NCBI RefSeq assembly: GCF_000148725.1 | Contig: NZ_GL476319.1 | Location: 639,923-703,922, forward strand | DNA length: 64,000 bases | DNA from: Roseibium sp. TrichSKD4 | Lineage (GTDB): Bacteria > Pseudomonadota > Alphaproteobacteria > Rhizobiales > Stappiaceae | Reading direction: 5' to 3' | In this document: piece by piece, positions 52,970 through 62,211 of the stretch | Layout: each line of letters starts with the position of its first letter | How positions within the stretch are numbered: the stretch's first letter is position 1 | The notes under the pieces: generated by a model | The model's input: only the letters and a program-made list of their open reading frames with translations | Databases searched by the model: none | Told to the model about the DNA's origin: nothing | Translations under genes and position numbers: made by a program

Positions 52970-54964
52970 GTTGTTACCACCGGCATTGTTCACTGCTTGC
53001 CAGGTGCCGTTGTTGTTCACAACAGCCCAGTTGGTGTTGGTGTTGCCAGCATTGGCCCAAGGGATGTTGTTCCATCCACCGCCGTTGTTGCCGCCACCAT
53101 TGTTCCAGCCACCGTTGTTCCAACCGCCATTGTTCCAGCCGCCGTTATTCCAACCGCCGTTGTTCCAACCGCCGCCGTTGTTGCCGCCGCCATTGTTCCA
53201 GCCGCCGTTATTCCAACCACCGTTGTTCCAACCGCCGCCGTTGTTGCCGCCGCCATTGTTCCAGCCGCCGTTATTCCAACCACCGTTGTTCCAACCGCCG
53301 CCGTTGTTGCCGCCGCCATTGTTCCAGCCGCCGTTATTCCAACCACCGTTGTTCCAACCGCCGCCGTTGTTGCCGCCGCCATTGTTCCAGCCGCCGTTAT
53401 TCCAACCACCGTTGTTCCAACCGCCGCCGTTGTTGCCGCCGCCATTGTTCCAGCCGCCGTTATTCCAACCACCGTTGTTCCAACCGCCGCCGTTGTTGCC
53501 GCCGCCATTGTTCCAGCCGCCGTTATTCCAACCACCGTTGTTCCAACCGCCGCCGTTGTTGCCGCCGCCATTGTTCCAGCCGCCGTTATTCCAACCACCG
53601 TTGTTCCAACCGCCGCCGTTGTTGCCGCCGCCATTGTTCCAGCCGCCATTGTTCCAGCCGCCGTTATTCCAACCGCCGCCGTTGTTGCCGCCGCCATTGT
53701 TCCAGCCGCCGTTATTCCAACCACCGTTGTTCCAACCGCCGCCGTTGTTGCCGCCGCCATTGTTCCAGCCGCCGGCGCGGAATTGGTTGTCAAATCCGCG
53801 GAAGTTGGTGTCCAACAGACCTCCGACTTCATATTCCTTGACGGTTTCCTTATCGCCACGCGCTACAATTTCGCCCTTGGCATTCTCGATGGCACCGCCA
53901 CCTTGCATGCCGCGTCCAACATCGCCGTTGCGAGCCTTGCCGTCGCCATCAACTGTCACGCCCCAGAGGCCGCTTGGCTTAACGTTGTCTGCAACAGCGT
54001 TTTCGCTCCGGAAGTTGATGTCGAGGTAACGGTTGTTTCCACCGCCCTTCGCCCAAGCCTGAATGGTGTATTCACCAGCCTTGACGGTAAGGTCTTTGCC
54101 GTTCCACTTCACGTCACCGTTCAGGAACTCACCCTTACCGTTTTGAACCTGACCATTTATGGACAGTTTACCGGTTTTGTCGAAGGTGATCTGATTACCA
54201 CCAGCGGTGATGCCCATTGCTCCAACAACAGTCATACCGGAGTTGTTCGCGCCCCACTGGTCGAAACGACCGTTAACCTGCACACCGCGATCAGAAAGCA
54301 AGTTGTAGGTTTTGCCAGCTTGGCCCTGGACGTCGTACTTGCCGCCGTCTGCGCCTACAAAGTGCGGATCACCCCAGATACGGCCGTTTTCAACCTTGAT
54401 CGGATCCATTGGCTTCGGCTTGCCGCCGCCCCAGTTTCCGCCACCGTTGTTCCAGCCGCCGTTATTCCAACCACCGTTGTTCCAACCGCCGCCGTTGTTG
54501 CCGCCGCCATTGTTCCAGCCGCCGTTATTCCAACCACCGTTGTTCCAACCGCCGCCGTTGTTGCCGCCGCCATTGTTCCAGCCGCCGTTATTCCAACCAC
54601 CGTTGTTCCAACCGCCGCCGTTGTTGCCGCCGCCATTGTTCCAGCCGCCGTTATTCCAACCACCGTTGTTCCAACCGCCGCCGTTGTTGCCGCCGCCATT
54701 GTTCCAGCCGCCGTTATTCCAACCACCGTTGTTCCAACCGCCGCCGTTGTTGCCGCCGCCATTGTTCAGGTCGTGACCATTGCCACCAGCTTGCTTATCG
54801 TCACCGCCCTTGCCAACGATCTTGTCATTGCCTGCGGTGCCTTTTTGAAGGTCGGCACCAGCAGTGCCTTTCAAGGTCTTATCAAACTTATCGGCTTTTA
54901 CATCAGCCTTTGCAGCTGCATCAGCGTTCTGAGCGCCAGCATCCGCCTTATTAATCTTAGTCAT
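52142..54964 (-). CDS. WNNGG-repeat / GDPH (VWD-like) / EF-hand surface protein
   Basis: 940 residues. The N-terminus has RTX-like GTAGNDKIVGKGGDDKQAGGNGHD. Then come five 21-residue repeats (NNGGGNNGGGWNNGGWNNGGW), a module starting IWGDPHFVGADGG like that of the 10167-12599 gene, a second block of about eleven 21-residue repeats, a short linker with NNNGTWQAVN copies, and the 245-residue EF-hand domain. No signal peptide, so type I-like secretion is possible. The start at 54964 follows AAGGGAGATG; an in-frame start at 55039 has no ribosome binding site. Repeat length may vary between strains. Confidence 0.83.
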   Translation of the reverse strand: MTKINKADAGAQNADAAAKADVKADKFDKTLKGTAGADLQKGTAGNDKIVGKGGDDKQAGGNGHDLNNGGGNNGGGWNNGGWNNGGWNNGGGNNGGGWNNGGWNNGGWNNGGGNNGGGWNNGGWNNGGWNNGGGNNGGGWNNGGWNNGGWNNGGGNNGGGWNNGGWNNGGWNNGGGNWGGGKPKPMDPIKVENGRIWGDPHFVGADGGKYDVQGQAGKTYNLLSDRGVQVNGRFDQWGANNSGMTVVGAMGITAGGNQITFDKTGKLSINGQVQNGKGEFLNGDVKWNGKDLTVKAGEYTIQAWAKGGGNNRYLDINFRSENAVADNVKPSGLWGVTVDGDGKARNGDVGRGMQGGGAIENAKGEIVARGDKETVKEYEVGGLLDTNFRGFDNQFRAGGWNNGGGNNGGGWNNGGWNNGGWNNGGGNNGGGWNNGGWNNGGWNNGGGNNGGGWNNGGWNNGGWNNGGGNNGGGWNNGGWNNGGWNNGGGNNGGGWNNGGWNNGGWNNGGGNNGGGWNNGGWNNGGWNNGGGNNGGGWNNGGWNNGGWNNGGGNNGGGWNNGGWNNGGWNNGGGNNGGGWNNGGWNNGGWNNGGGNNGGGWNNGGWNNGGWNNGGWNNGGWNNGGGNNGGGWNNIPWANAGNTNTNWAVVNNNGTWQAVNNAGGNNGGNNAGWGVVNNNGTWQAVNGGGQQAQPQISAADQAVIDYVKGKEGKWLIGHGKYNHANGGYTFKEGPLKGYTAVHQGGGKYHINNGDGQKVADYNNGKGKDKVASPVALDLNGDGRISTTGVSTAQQRIDGQVGETIAFDIDGDGTKEQVEWITGGDGLVVDMTKIGANGEIDGNALMGDQGGRYTDGYQKMATYDQNGDGQLTGGEMANMGVWVDANGDGDVDAGELRSAAEAGVTQLSTQRNDVVNERGETLMQSSANNGQMLTEDVWFAQK
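53070..53772. repeat. 63-bp tandem repeat array, about 11 units
   Basis: Units are 63 bases (21 codons) encoding the Trp-Asn-Gly repeat on the - strand. Several inner units look identical at the DNA level, with irregular ones at the edges (53070-53160, about 53640-53690). Such arrays readily change copy number by slippage or recombination. Confidence 0.9.
54450..54765. repeat. 63-bp tandem repeat array, 5 units
   Basis: 316 bases, five copies of the same 63-base unit as at 53070-53772, placed before the GDPH module in the protein. Units match those of the other block nearly base for base, so exchange between blocks is likely. Confidence 0.9.
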
Positions 54965-55057
54965 TGTGACATCTCCCTTAGAGCACAACTCACACACACT
55001 AATTGCCGTGGTTACCGCTAAGTTAAGGGATGGTGTCAAATTTGATATTCGCGCGGG

Positions 55058-55075
55058 CTACGTATGTCTCTACGT
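55058..55075. promoter_or_regulatory. CTACGT-N6-CTACGT direct repeat upstream of the WNNGG-repeat gene
   Basis: Two CTACGT copies with a 12-base period lie 94-111 bases before the start at 54964, as at 12682-12699 for the paralogue. A degenerate single copy (CTGCGT, 14417-14422) lies 85-90 bases before the third paralogue. Confidence 0.45.
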
Positions 55076-55167
55076 AGAACCTAAGGGGTCACCGAAGCTG
55101 TAATTCCCTCATATTTTTATAATAATTTCAATTAGATGCACTAAAATGCAGACATTCAACACACAAT

Positions 55168-55198
55168 AAGCCGGATACGTGCTCCACGTATCCGGCTT
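55168..55198. terminator. Perfect 14-bp hairpin downstream of the chemoreceptor
   Basis: AAGCCGGATACGTG pairs perfectly with its complement over a three-base loop, 100 bases after the stop of the chemoreceptor gene. It lacks a good T run (TTATTG on the - strand), so it may be a terminator or an mRNA-stabilising hairpin. Confidence 0.5.
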
Positions 55199-55299
55199 GC
55201 AAACTGCGATTACGGTAACATCTCGGTTAGTTTGACCGCGTGAATAAATTTCGTCTCGCCTTCACCCGCACAGCAAACAAAATCCCCAGGGTCCTGACG

Positions 55300-56631
55300 C
55301 TAGTCAGAAACCCGGGCAAAGAAGGCGCGGCTTTCATCCCCGATCCGCGAAGCTTGTGTCTTTAGGTCAAACGCCATGCCATGGATCTGCGACGCACTGA
55401 CTTCTGTCCGCTCCAGCACAACACGTGATGCGCCAATCGCATCGGAGAAACCCTGAGCTCCATTTGCGACCTGTTGAACATTGCTGGAAATCTGAGCCGT
55501 GGCGGCAGATTGTTCTTCGACGGCGGAGGCAATGCTTGTTGCGATCACGGCCACCTTTCCAATTGTAGAGGTGATACCTGAAATGTCATTGACCGACTGC
55601 TTGGTTGCAGACTGAATGCCGGCGATCTTTTCGGTGATTTCCTCAGTCGCCTTGGTTGTCTGGCTGGCAAGCTCTTTGACTTCGGCTGCAACAACAGCAA
55701 ACCCACGCCCCATTTCGCCGGCCCTTGCCGCTTCAATTGTGGCATTCAGCGCCAACAGATTGGTTTGCTCGGCAATATCGGAGATGAGGCCAATAACAGA
55801 TCCAACCTGATCCGCAATTTGAGCCAGCTCTTGAATAGAGCCATTTGCAGCCTCCGGACTGTCAGCCGCCTGCTGGGCAATTGAACTCGACTGGCTCGCT
55901 TGTCGTCCGATTTCCTCGATCGACATCGCCATTTCTTCGGTCGCAGCTGCACAAGACTGGACACCGGTTGCCGTGCTATCAGACGACGCATCCATTTGGG
56001 ACATTCTTTGCGACATGTCGCCAGAAGCCGTATTCAGGTCAGTGGACGTCGCCTCCAGGCGGCTGGAGGCATCCTCCAAATCCGAGATCGCCCCACCCAT
56101 TACCACATCGAATTCAGCGATGGTAGTTTTCAGCTGTTCTTCCTTTGCTTCGACCGCCGCCACAGAGTCTTCGTGATACGTTGAGATCGCAATATCCATG
56201 TCCAGCATGGCGTATTTCGTGACCACTTCGAGTGTTCGAGCAGCCTTTCTCGCCGAAAAGCGATGATGTTTCGTGATTATGTCGCTCAGTTCGCTCATTA
56301 TGAAACTGTAGCCACCAATATACCATGTGGGGTCCAGCCCTACCCGTATATGCGCCTTCCCAATATTGCGAGCCGCTTCAAAATACGCAGTATTGATGCC
56401 ATTGAGGAACAATGACCGCCAATGCGTCGTCTGTGCCGCGACCAATCGTGCTTGCTGATCCCCAACCAGATCTTTCAAATGTGGCTCGGTTTTCAAATGC
56501 GCATAAAACCGGCCAAGAATTCCCGGCAAGTGCTTTTCAATAAGTGGCCAGCTCTCCCGTGCAGTCTGGGCATCTGCATCAGCTATTTTAAAAAAACGGC
56601 AGCGCCCCTCAATGCTGCTTTGCTCCATCAT
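55300..56631 (-). CDS. Globin-coupled methyl-accepting chemotaxis protein
   Basis: About 443 residues, soluble. The N-terminal protoglobin-like domain has [20 protein letters not shown] with the probable haem-binding histidine. The C-terminal half is an MCP signalling domain with the hairpin tip [20 protein letters not shown]. The family includes HemAT oxygen sensors, so aerotaxis is likely. No transmembrane helix is present. The start is uncertain: ATG at 56631 or 56628, both very close to GAGGA. Confidence 0.9.
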   Translation of the reverse strand: MMEQSSIEGRCRFFKIADADAQTARESWPLIEKHLPGILGRFYAHLKTEPHLKDLVGDQQARLVAAQTTHWRSLFLNGINTAYFEAARNIGKAHIRVGLDPTWYIGGYSFIMSELSDIITKHHRFSARKAARTLEVVTKYAMLDMDIAISTYHEDSVAAVEAKEEQLKTTIAEFDVVMGGAISDLEDASSRLEATSTDLNTASGDMSQRMSQMDASSDSTATGVQSCAAATEEMAMSIEEIGRQASQSSSIAQQAADSPEAANGSIQELAQIADQVGSVIGLISDIAEQTNLLALNATIEAARAGEMGRGFAVVAAEVKELASQTTKATEEITEKIAGIQSATKQSVNDISGITSTIGKVAVIATSIASAVEEQSAATAQISSNVQQVANGAQGFSDAIGASRVVLERTEVSASQIHGMAFDLKTQASRIGDESRAFFARVSD

Positions 56632-56906
56632 TCCTCGCAAAATCTAAGCTTTAAAATTCAAATGACGAAGACTTGATAGTTGCTACAATTTTATCAATAG
56701 TTAAAAACCTGAATAAAAATAACTTAACACGAAAAATTATTAAATATAAAACATATAATTACTTTAAGTTATTCTTAAAATAGAGAAAAATATTTCCGGA
56801 AATTCAAAAAGTATTGCATAATACAGGAAATAAGCATATTCCCTTACTGTGTAGTTATTTCGAAATTCTCAAACCCGCTTCAGATAGAGTATATTCTGCT
56901 TCGCGC

Positions 56907-57908
56907 TCAACGCGCGTCCAGAGCTCGATTGAGAACTGTTGCATCGATATTTCCTCCCGTAAGGACCAAACTGACAATACGGTTGGCACAATCAATTTTT
57001 CTAGCCAAAACAGCTGCAAGCGCCGCCGCACCTCCGGGTTCAACAACAAGCTTGAGTTCGCGAAACGCGAAGGCGACAGCCGCGAGCGCTTCATCATCTG
57101 AAATAGCAAGCCCGTCACCTGCTCTTTCCTTCAGAACTGAGAAAGGAATATCCCCCGGGCATTTGGTCAAGATTGCATCGCAAAGCGACCCCGCAACCTT
57201 TTCATTGGCCTGAATGCGCCCTGTTTCCAACGACCGCTTGAAGTCGTCGAATCCAACGGGCTCAACTGTTCGAAATTCGGCACGAGGCAAGCCTTCGCTA
57301 ATACCGAGCGCCACCCCGGCGGACAAACCGCCACCTCCCGTACACGCAAGAACGACGTCGGGTTTCAGGCGGAGCGCAGCTGCTTGCTCAGCCAACTCGA
57401 GACCAATTGTGCCTTGTCCAGCAATCACATGCGGATTGTTATAGGGGTGAACGAAGATCGCACCGGTTTCCTGTTGGATCTTATGCGCGATTGCATCCCG
57501 GTCTTCATGAACACGGTCGTAAGTCACCACTTTCGCACCCAATGCCTGCGTGCGCTCCAGCTTGATGATTGGCGCATCCTCCGGCATGACGATTATCGCT
57601 GGCATCCCAAGCAATCTGGCGCTTTCGGCAATTCCTTGCGCATGGTTCCCCGAAGAACAAGCAACCACACCTTTGGGCCGATCTGCGCTTTGTACTTGCG
57701 ATAAGGCGTTAAAGGCACCGCGAAATTTGAACGAGCCCGTGCGTTGCAAATTTTCGGGCTTCACAAGTATTGTTCCGCCGGTGACCTCATCGAGAACCGG
57801 AAACCTGAGCAAAGGGGTTAAAACAGCCTTGCCCTTAATCCGCTCTCGCGCCGCTTTCAGATCATCCAGACAAGGAGCAGCAATCGGAGAGGACGAGGTG
57901 TCGGTCAC
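56907..57908 (-). CDS. Threonine dehydratase / serine racemase-like PLP enzyme
   Basis: 333 residues, fold type II PLP. RTGSFKFRGAFNAL has the Schiff-base lysine, CSSGNHAQG and CTGGGGLSAG bind PLP phosphate, and LVLTGGNIDA closes the site. It lacks the C-terminal ACT regulatory domain of IlvA, so it is catabolic TdcB-like threonine ammonia-lyase or a serine racemase. Substrate choice cannot be read from sequence. Confidence 0.88.
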   Translation of the reverse strand: MTDTSSSPIAAPCLDDLKAARERIKGKAVLTPLLRFPVLDEVTGGTILVKPENLQRTGSFKFRGAFNALSQVQSADRPKGVVACSSGNHAQGIAESARLLGMPAIIVMPEDAPIIKLERTQALGAKVVTYDRVHEDRDAIAHKIQQETGAIFVHPYNNPHVIAGQGTIGLELAEQAAALRLKPDVVLACTGGGGLSAGVALGISEGLPRAEFRTVEPVGFDDFKRSLETGRIQANEKVAGSLCDAILTKCPGDIPFSVLKERAGDGLAISDDEALAAVAFAFRELKLVVEPGGAAALAAVLARKIDCANRIVSLVLTGGNIDATVLNRALDAR

Positions 57909-58019
57909 AGTGAGATTTCCATAAACAAGAGCGAGCTGAGCAAAGGCAGCCGAAAGGAAGGGGCCTAAAGCTAGTTAATTATTTCAGCTATGAAAAGGAC
58001 CGAAAACCGAAATTCCGGC

Positions 58020-59062
58020 TCAGGCTACCGATGCCTTACTTTCACTCAAAAAGAGTTCTTGCGCGCGAACCGCATTGTCAAGGAACTGCCGGGCACTTGC
58101 CTCCCACGTGTACCGAAGAGCGACTTTTCGGCAATGATCCCGAGGGATCTCAAGGGCTGCAATCGCAGCTTCCTGCAGATTGTCAGACAGAATCCCAGCT
58201 CCACTGTCCCCAATCACGTCAAGCGGCCCCATTACAGGAAAAGCAGCGACAGGAACGCCGCAAGCCATAGCTTCCAAAAGGACGTTGCCAAAGGTGTCGG
58301 TGAGAGATGGAAAGACAAAGACATCCGCCGATGCGTAATGACGCGCCAGATCATCTCCGACCTTCGGGCCAGTAAAATACACTTCCGGAAATTCGCGTTT
58401 TAAACTCTCCAATTGCGGCCCGTCACCAACCACCACCTTGGTGCCCGGAAGCTCCAATTCCAAAAACGCGCGAATGTTCTTCTCAACAGCAACGCGGCCC
58501 ACATTCATAAAAATGGGACCTTCTAAGTTCGGATCCAGAACTGACCCTTCATAGGGATGAAACAAGTTTTCATCCACACCCCGCGACCAACGCATGAGGT
58601 TCTGGAACCCACGCGCTGTCAAATCATCTTCCAACGACTGGGTCGCAACCATGCAGCCATTGCCTGAATTATGAAACCGTCGCAGCCAGCTATAGGACCA
58701 GGAAAGCGGGACAGGCAGGCGCGCAGATAAATACTCGGGAAAGCGGGTGTGATAGCTGGTGGTAAAAGCTATCCCATCCTTTCGGGCAACTTTTGCGGCC
58801 AAAAGCCCCAAAGGTCCTTCCGTTGCTATGTGGAGATGGTCGCAATCATACTCGCGGATCAGCTTTCGAACTTTGCCAGTCGCGGCCAGAGACAGGCGAA
58901 TTTCCGGGTAAGTGGGACACGGCAGCGTTTGAACAACTGCGGAGACAAAATCTCAACACGGACACCGAGGGCCTGCAACTCCTCTGCCATACGCTCCAGT
59001 GATCGCACAACACCGTTGATCTGTGGCCGCCATGCATCGGTCACAAGCAGGATGGATGTCAT
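58020..59062 (-). pseudogene. Glycosyltransferase Agt-like (GT4), frameshifted
   Basis: A glycosyltransferase next to PlcP, as in the plcP-agt lipid-remodelling pair of marine bacteria. The N-terminal part (59062 down to about 58935) reads MTSILLVTDAWRPQINGVV to SPQLF. It then slips frame: the next residues QTLPCPTYPEIRLSL and LHIATEGPLGLLA continue in another frame to 58020 (FPSLTDTFGNVLLEAMACG, GT4 site). A single missing base at about 58931-58936 explains this. The ATG overlaps the plcP stop by four bases. It is a real frameshift, a phase-variation event or a sequence error; domain and frame evidence is clear. Confidence 0.85.
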
Positions 59063-59859
59063 GCGGCGACCTGAGATTGATTGGCCGGAACCGGGTCCAC
59101 TTGTTGTTCGGGGCGCACCCATCTGATCACCTCAAATGTGCCATCATGATGCTCTGCGACCGCAGTACAGCTTTCCACCCAGTCGCCAGTGTTGATGTAA
59201 TGAACGCCGTCAATGTCGCGGTCCGCGGCGTGGTGAATATGCCCGCAAATAACACCATCAACACCACGTCTGCGAGCTTCATCTGAAAGGGCCTCTTCAA
59301 ACCGGCCGATAAAACTGACCGCATTTTTGACCTTGAGCTTAGCCCAAGCCGACAAGGACCAGTAAGTCAGCCCCAGCTTCCGGCGAACCAGATTAAGAAC
59401 AGTATTGACGTTAAGCGCCAATCCGTAGGCCTTGTCGCCAAAAAACGCCAACCACTTGGCGTGCCGGATGACAACATCAAACTGGTCGCCATGGATCACA
59501 AGGTAGCGCCGACCGTCAGCTGCCTCATGGACAATCGTATCAACAACCTCGATCCCGCCAAAGTGAGTTCCAAGAAAGTCCCGCAGGAACTCGTCATGAT
59601 TGCCCGGCGCATAGACAATCCGACTGCCTTTTCGACCCTTGCGGAGAATTTTCTGGACCACATCATTGTGCTCTTGCGGCCAGTACCAGGAACGTTTCAA
59701 GCGCCACCCGTCAACAATGTCTCCCACCAGATAGACAGTTTCCGCATCATTCAACTTGAGAAAATCAAGCAAAAGATCAGCCTGACAGCCACGGGTTCCC
59801 AGATGGATATCGGAAAGAAACAGGGCCCTGTATCGTCTGTGTTGCGCGGAATCGGACAT
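59059..59859 (-). CDS. plcP: PlcP-like metallophosphoesterase (COG2908)
   Basis: 266 residues with calcineurin-type motifs: SDIHLG, VGDIVDG, APGNHDEF, IHGDQFD and ICGHIHHA. Related to LpxH, but the adjacent glycosyltransferase fits PlcP, a phospholipase C that turns phosphatidylethanolamine or phosphatidylglycerol into diacylglycerol during phosphate starvation; Agt then adds sugars to make glycolipids. A weak Pho box lies upstream. LpxH-like UDP-diacylglucosamine hydrolysis is the alternative. Confidence 0.8.
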   Translation of the reverse strand: MSDSAQHRRYRALFLSDIHLGTRGCQADLLLDFLKLNDAETVYLVGDIVDGWRLKRSWYWPQEHNDVVQKILRKGRKGSRIVYAPGNHDEFLRDFLGTHFGGIEVVDTIVHEAADGRRYLVIHGDQFDVVIRHAKWLAFFGDKAYGLALNVNTVLNLVRRKLGLTYWSLSAWAKLKVKNAVSFIGRFEEALSDEARRRGVDGVICGHIHHAADRDIDGVHYINTGDWVESCTAVAEHHDGTFEVIRWVRPEQQVDPVPANQSQVAA

Positions 59860-59905
59860 GTGCCTAGCTCCAGTCTTAGAATACCGCGCTATAGACCCGA
59901 TTCAG

Positions 59906-59923
59906 ATTGCACCAGTGTGACAG
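59906..59923 (-). promoter_or_regulatory. Weak Pho box candidate upstream of plcP
   Basis: On the - strand CTGTCAC-ACTG-GTGCAAT has one perfect half-site and one with four of seven matches to the PhoB consensus, 47-64 bases before the plcP start. Gene function makes PhoB control plausible, but the match is weak. Confidence 0.35.
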
Positions 59924-60029
59924 CCAGAGGATTTGGGCCCACCCATAAATAGTTTTGCAAAACTTGTTGGAGATGCCATGCACCGTCGTAATGTAAGAAT
60001 TGACATAAACAAAAGAGAGTGTTCGCGCT

Positions 60030-60809
60030 ATGGATTTGGGCTTGAAGGGGAAGAAGGCGCTCGTCTGCGCATCTAGTCGGGGGCTTGGCAAGGGGTGCGC
60101 AGACGCGCTGGCGGAAGCAGGATGCACAGTTACCTTGAACGGGCGAGACGCTGCGGTGCTGGCCGAACTTGCTGGCGCTCTTTCAGAAAAACACGGCGTA
60201 GACGTCAATTTCGTCGCGGCAGATGTCTCAAGCCCGGAAGGTCAGCAGGCCCTGCTCGATGCATGCCCATCACCGGATATCCTGGTCAACAACAATGGTG
60301 GACCGCCCCGCAGGGATTACTCGGAGTTGGACCGACCCGCCATTTTGGATGGCGTGGTGCAAAACATGGTCACCCCAATCGAATTGACCAAAGCTGTCTT
60401 GCCCGGAATGACAGAACGCGGGTTCGGCCGGATAGTGAACATCACATCCATGTCTGTTCGCATGCCAATCGAAGGGCTGGATCTTTCCAGCGGCGCTCGA
60501 GCCGGGCTCACAGCATTTATGGCTGGCGTCTGCCGTCAGGTGGCTCCTCACGGCGTGACCATAAATAACATTCTTCCCGGCAAGTTCGACACAGACCGTT
60601 TGAAAGCTGGATTTGAGCGCACAGCCTCCCTTTCCGGACAGAGCCTCGAAACCGTACGGACTGACGCCGCAAAGGAAATTCCGGCTGGCCGCTTCGGCAC
60701 ACCGGAAGAATTCGGCCAAACCTGCGCCTTCTTGTGTTCGGCCCACGCAGGCTACATCACTGGCCAGAACATTCTCCTCGACGGTGGCCTCTACCCGGCG
60801 GCATTTTAA
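60030..60809 (+). CDS. SDR-family oxidoreductase with atypical active site
   Basis: 259 residues. Nucleotide-binding ASSRGLGKG (about residues 14-22) and NNNGG, with NITSMSVRMP at the active-site serine. The usual YxxxK is replaced: the segment reads LDLSSGARAGLTAF, with no Tyr and Arg where Lys would be. It belongs to a SDR group with that change, often annotated as 3-oxoacyl-ACP reductase-like, so reductase activity is uncertain. Divergent from plcP. Confidence 0.85.
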   Translation: MDLGLKGKKALVCASSRGLGKGCADALAEAGCTVTLNGRDAAVLAELAGALSEKHGVDVNFVAADVSSPEGQQALLDACPSPDILVNNNGGPPRRDYSELDRPAILDGVVQNMVTPIELTKAVLPGMTERGFGRIVNITSMSVRMPIEGLDLSSGARAGLTAFMAGVCRQVAPHGVTINNILPGKFDTDRLKAGFERTASLSGQSLETVRTDAAKEIPAGRFGTPEEFGQTCAFLCSAHAGYITGQNILLDGGLYPAAF

Positions 60810-60827
60810 GGCATTTCCGATCCCCAA

Positions 60828-60855
60828 AGAAAAACGGCCCGCAAAAGCGGGCCGT
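60828..60855 (-). terminator. Intrinsic terminator of the FadL-like gene
   Basis: An ACGGCCCGC/GCGGGCCGT stem with an AAAA loop is followed on the - strand by five T residues, 25 bases after the FadL stop. It lies between convergent genes; the + strand side has no T run. Confidence 0.85.
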
Positions 60856-60879
60856 CCAATTCCAACTCTGAAAATCAGA

Positions 60880-62211
60880 TCAGAATGTGTAGCGCATTGA
60901 GGCGGACAGGATGTTCACATTCGCATCCGCCTCGCCGACAAAGGTTCCGATTGCTGATCGGTAATCCTGATGGCCGTCCACAATCTTGATATCTGTATCC
61001 TGAATGAAAATATAGGAATACCCGAGATCCAGAGACAGGTTTTCCATAGGCTGATAGCTAAATCCAGCTGACAGCCAGATCCTGTCATTGTCCGGCAAAC
61101 GGGTAGAGCGGATATCGGTGTCAATTGGAGACAGCTCATAAGCTGCACCCGCTCGCAAGGTCAGATGATCGCTCCAGTCATATTCCGCACCCAAGGCGAA
61201 AAACCAACCGTCCTCATAATTAAACTCGAGGTCCGGTACATCAGTTGGGTTAGTCGTCGTCTGATCTGAGGAGAGGTGGATCGTACCAATCCTGCTCCAA
61301 TTTGCCCATTCAACCGTACCTAACACTCGAAGATCGTCAGTTATGTCTTGCTTAGCCGAGAGGGTTACGGTCTCAGGCATATTGACCGAGCCGGTTACAT
61401 CAACCTTACTCGCCCCGAAGTTAACAAGGCCAGTTCCAGCTACAAAGACACGACCGCTTGGGTTAGCAAAACTACCTTCCAGATCGTGTGATACCGTTGA
61501 ACGAAACCCAAGTCCTATTTCTGTCCCTTGGAACGGTTTAAAGGTTAGGCCTGCGGTTACACCAAACCCGATATCGTCGCCCTTGACCTCTGAAGATTGC
61601 CCCGTCGTCGAAAATACATATCCACCCTTAAGCCTGACATGGATATACTGGACTTGCAGCCCCAGACCGAAACTAATCATATCGTTTACTTGATACGCGA
61701 TCGTAGGGTTTACGTTAACGGAGAACACCTCGGAAGACCTAGAGTACAACTGCCCCGCCCAATTGCTGGACTTCGGCTTGGTGCTCAAACCGTATGGAGC
61801 ATTGATTCCAATACCGAAAACAAGCTGATCGTTCAGCCGGTAAGCCGCATAGCTCGCCGGTATCCAAGCATCGAGTCCTATGTCGCCGCCTGGTACCGTG
61901 CTTGAAGAGTAGCCATTAATCGTAGCCATCGTTCCTGGCGTGAAAGTACCAGAAACATCAGAATTTGGCACAATTAGCGAATTATGCGCTTCAACAGTCA
62001 AGCCATCTTTTGCACCGGTAATCGCGGCCGGATTCCAGAACATAGATGAGATCGACGGGCCGGAAGTCGCATTACCGGCGAATGACATTCCCTGATAGTA
62101 GGAACTTTGTTCGCGAAGCGCGAACCCACCTGCTGTTGCAGTTTCAGCAACCATGATTGCCGCAACGGCTGTGGATGCAAGTAAGATCGTGTTCTTGTTG
62201 AACCGAAGCAT
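60880..62211 (-). CDS. OmpP1/FadL-family outer membrane transporter
   Basis: 443 residues with a signal peptide (cleaved near ATATAGG) and the FadL hallmark FALREQSSYYQGMSFAGNA then SSMFWNPAAI. The rest alternates beta strands and ends MRYTF, an outer-membrane C-terminal Phe. It should take up long-chain fatty acids or other hydrophobic compounds. No fad gene is near. Confidence 0.93.
   Translation of the reverse strand: MLRFNKNTILLASTAVAAIMVAETATAGGFALREQSSYYQGMSFAGNATSGPSISSMFWNPAAITGAKDGLTVEAHNSLIVPNSDVSGTFTPGTMATINGYSSSTVPGGDIGLDAWIPASYAAYRLNDQLVFGIGINAPYGLSTKPKSSNWAGQLYSRSSEVFSVNVNPTIAYQVNDMISFGLGLQVQYIHVRLKGGYVFSTTGQSSEVKGDDIGFGVTAGLTFKPFQGTEIGLGFRSTVSHDLEGSFANPSGRVFVAGTGLVNFGASKVDVTGSVNMPETVTLSAKQDITDDLRVLGTVEWANWSRIGTIHLSSDQTTTNPTDVPDLEFNYEDGWFFALGAEYDWSDHLTLRAGAAYELSPIDTDIRSTRLPDNDRIWLSAGFSYQPMENLSLDLGYSYIFIQDTDIKIVDGHQDYRSAIGTFVGEADANVNILSASMRYTF

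Larger units (their letters stand above)
54965..55299. other. Intergenic region upstream of the WNNGG-repeat gene
   Basis: About 335 bases. It holds the promoter side of the repeat protein with the CTACGT-N6-CTACGT repeat, an AT-rich stretch, and a strong hairpin at 55168-55198 downstream of the chemoreceptor gene. Confidence 0.6.

Noticed and set aside
53070-53772. Regular 63-bp repeats considered as a CRISPR array
   Set aside because: Units are contiguous, have no unique spacers, are in frame with a long gene, and no cas genes are near.
52424-55021. 865-codon open frame on the + strand opposite the WNNGG-repeat gene, and similar ones at 10449-11480, 11637-12668, 13190-14389 and 52926-54029
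   Set aside because: They are read from the complement of Gly/Asn/Trp-rich repeats, which contain few stop codons. They show only repeat-derived Ala/Val or Pro/Leu/Phe stretches, have no recognisable family, and the - strand frames have ribosome binding sites, domains and terminators.
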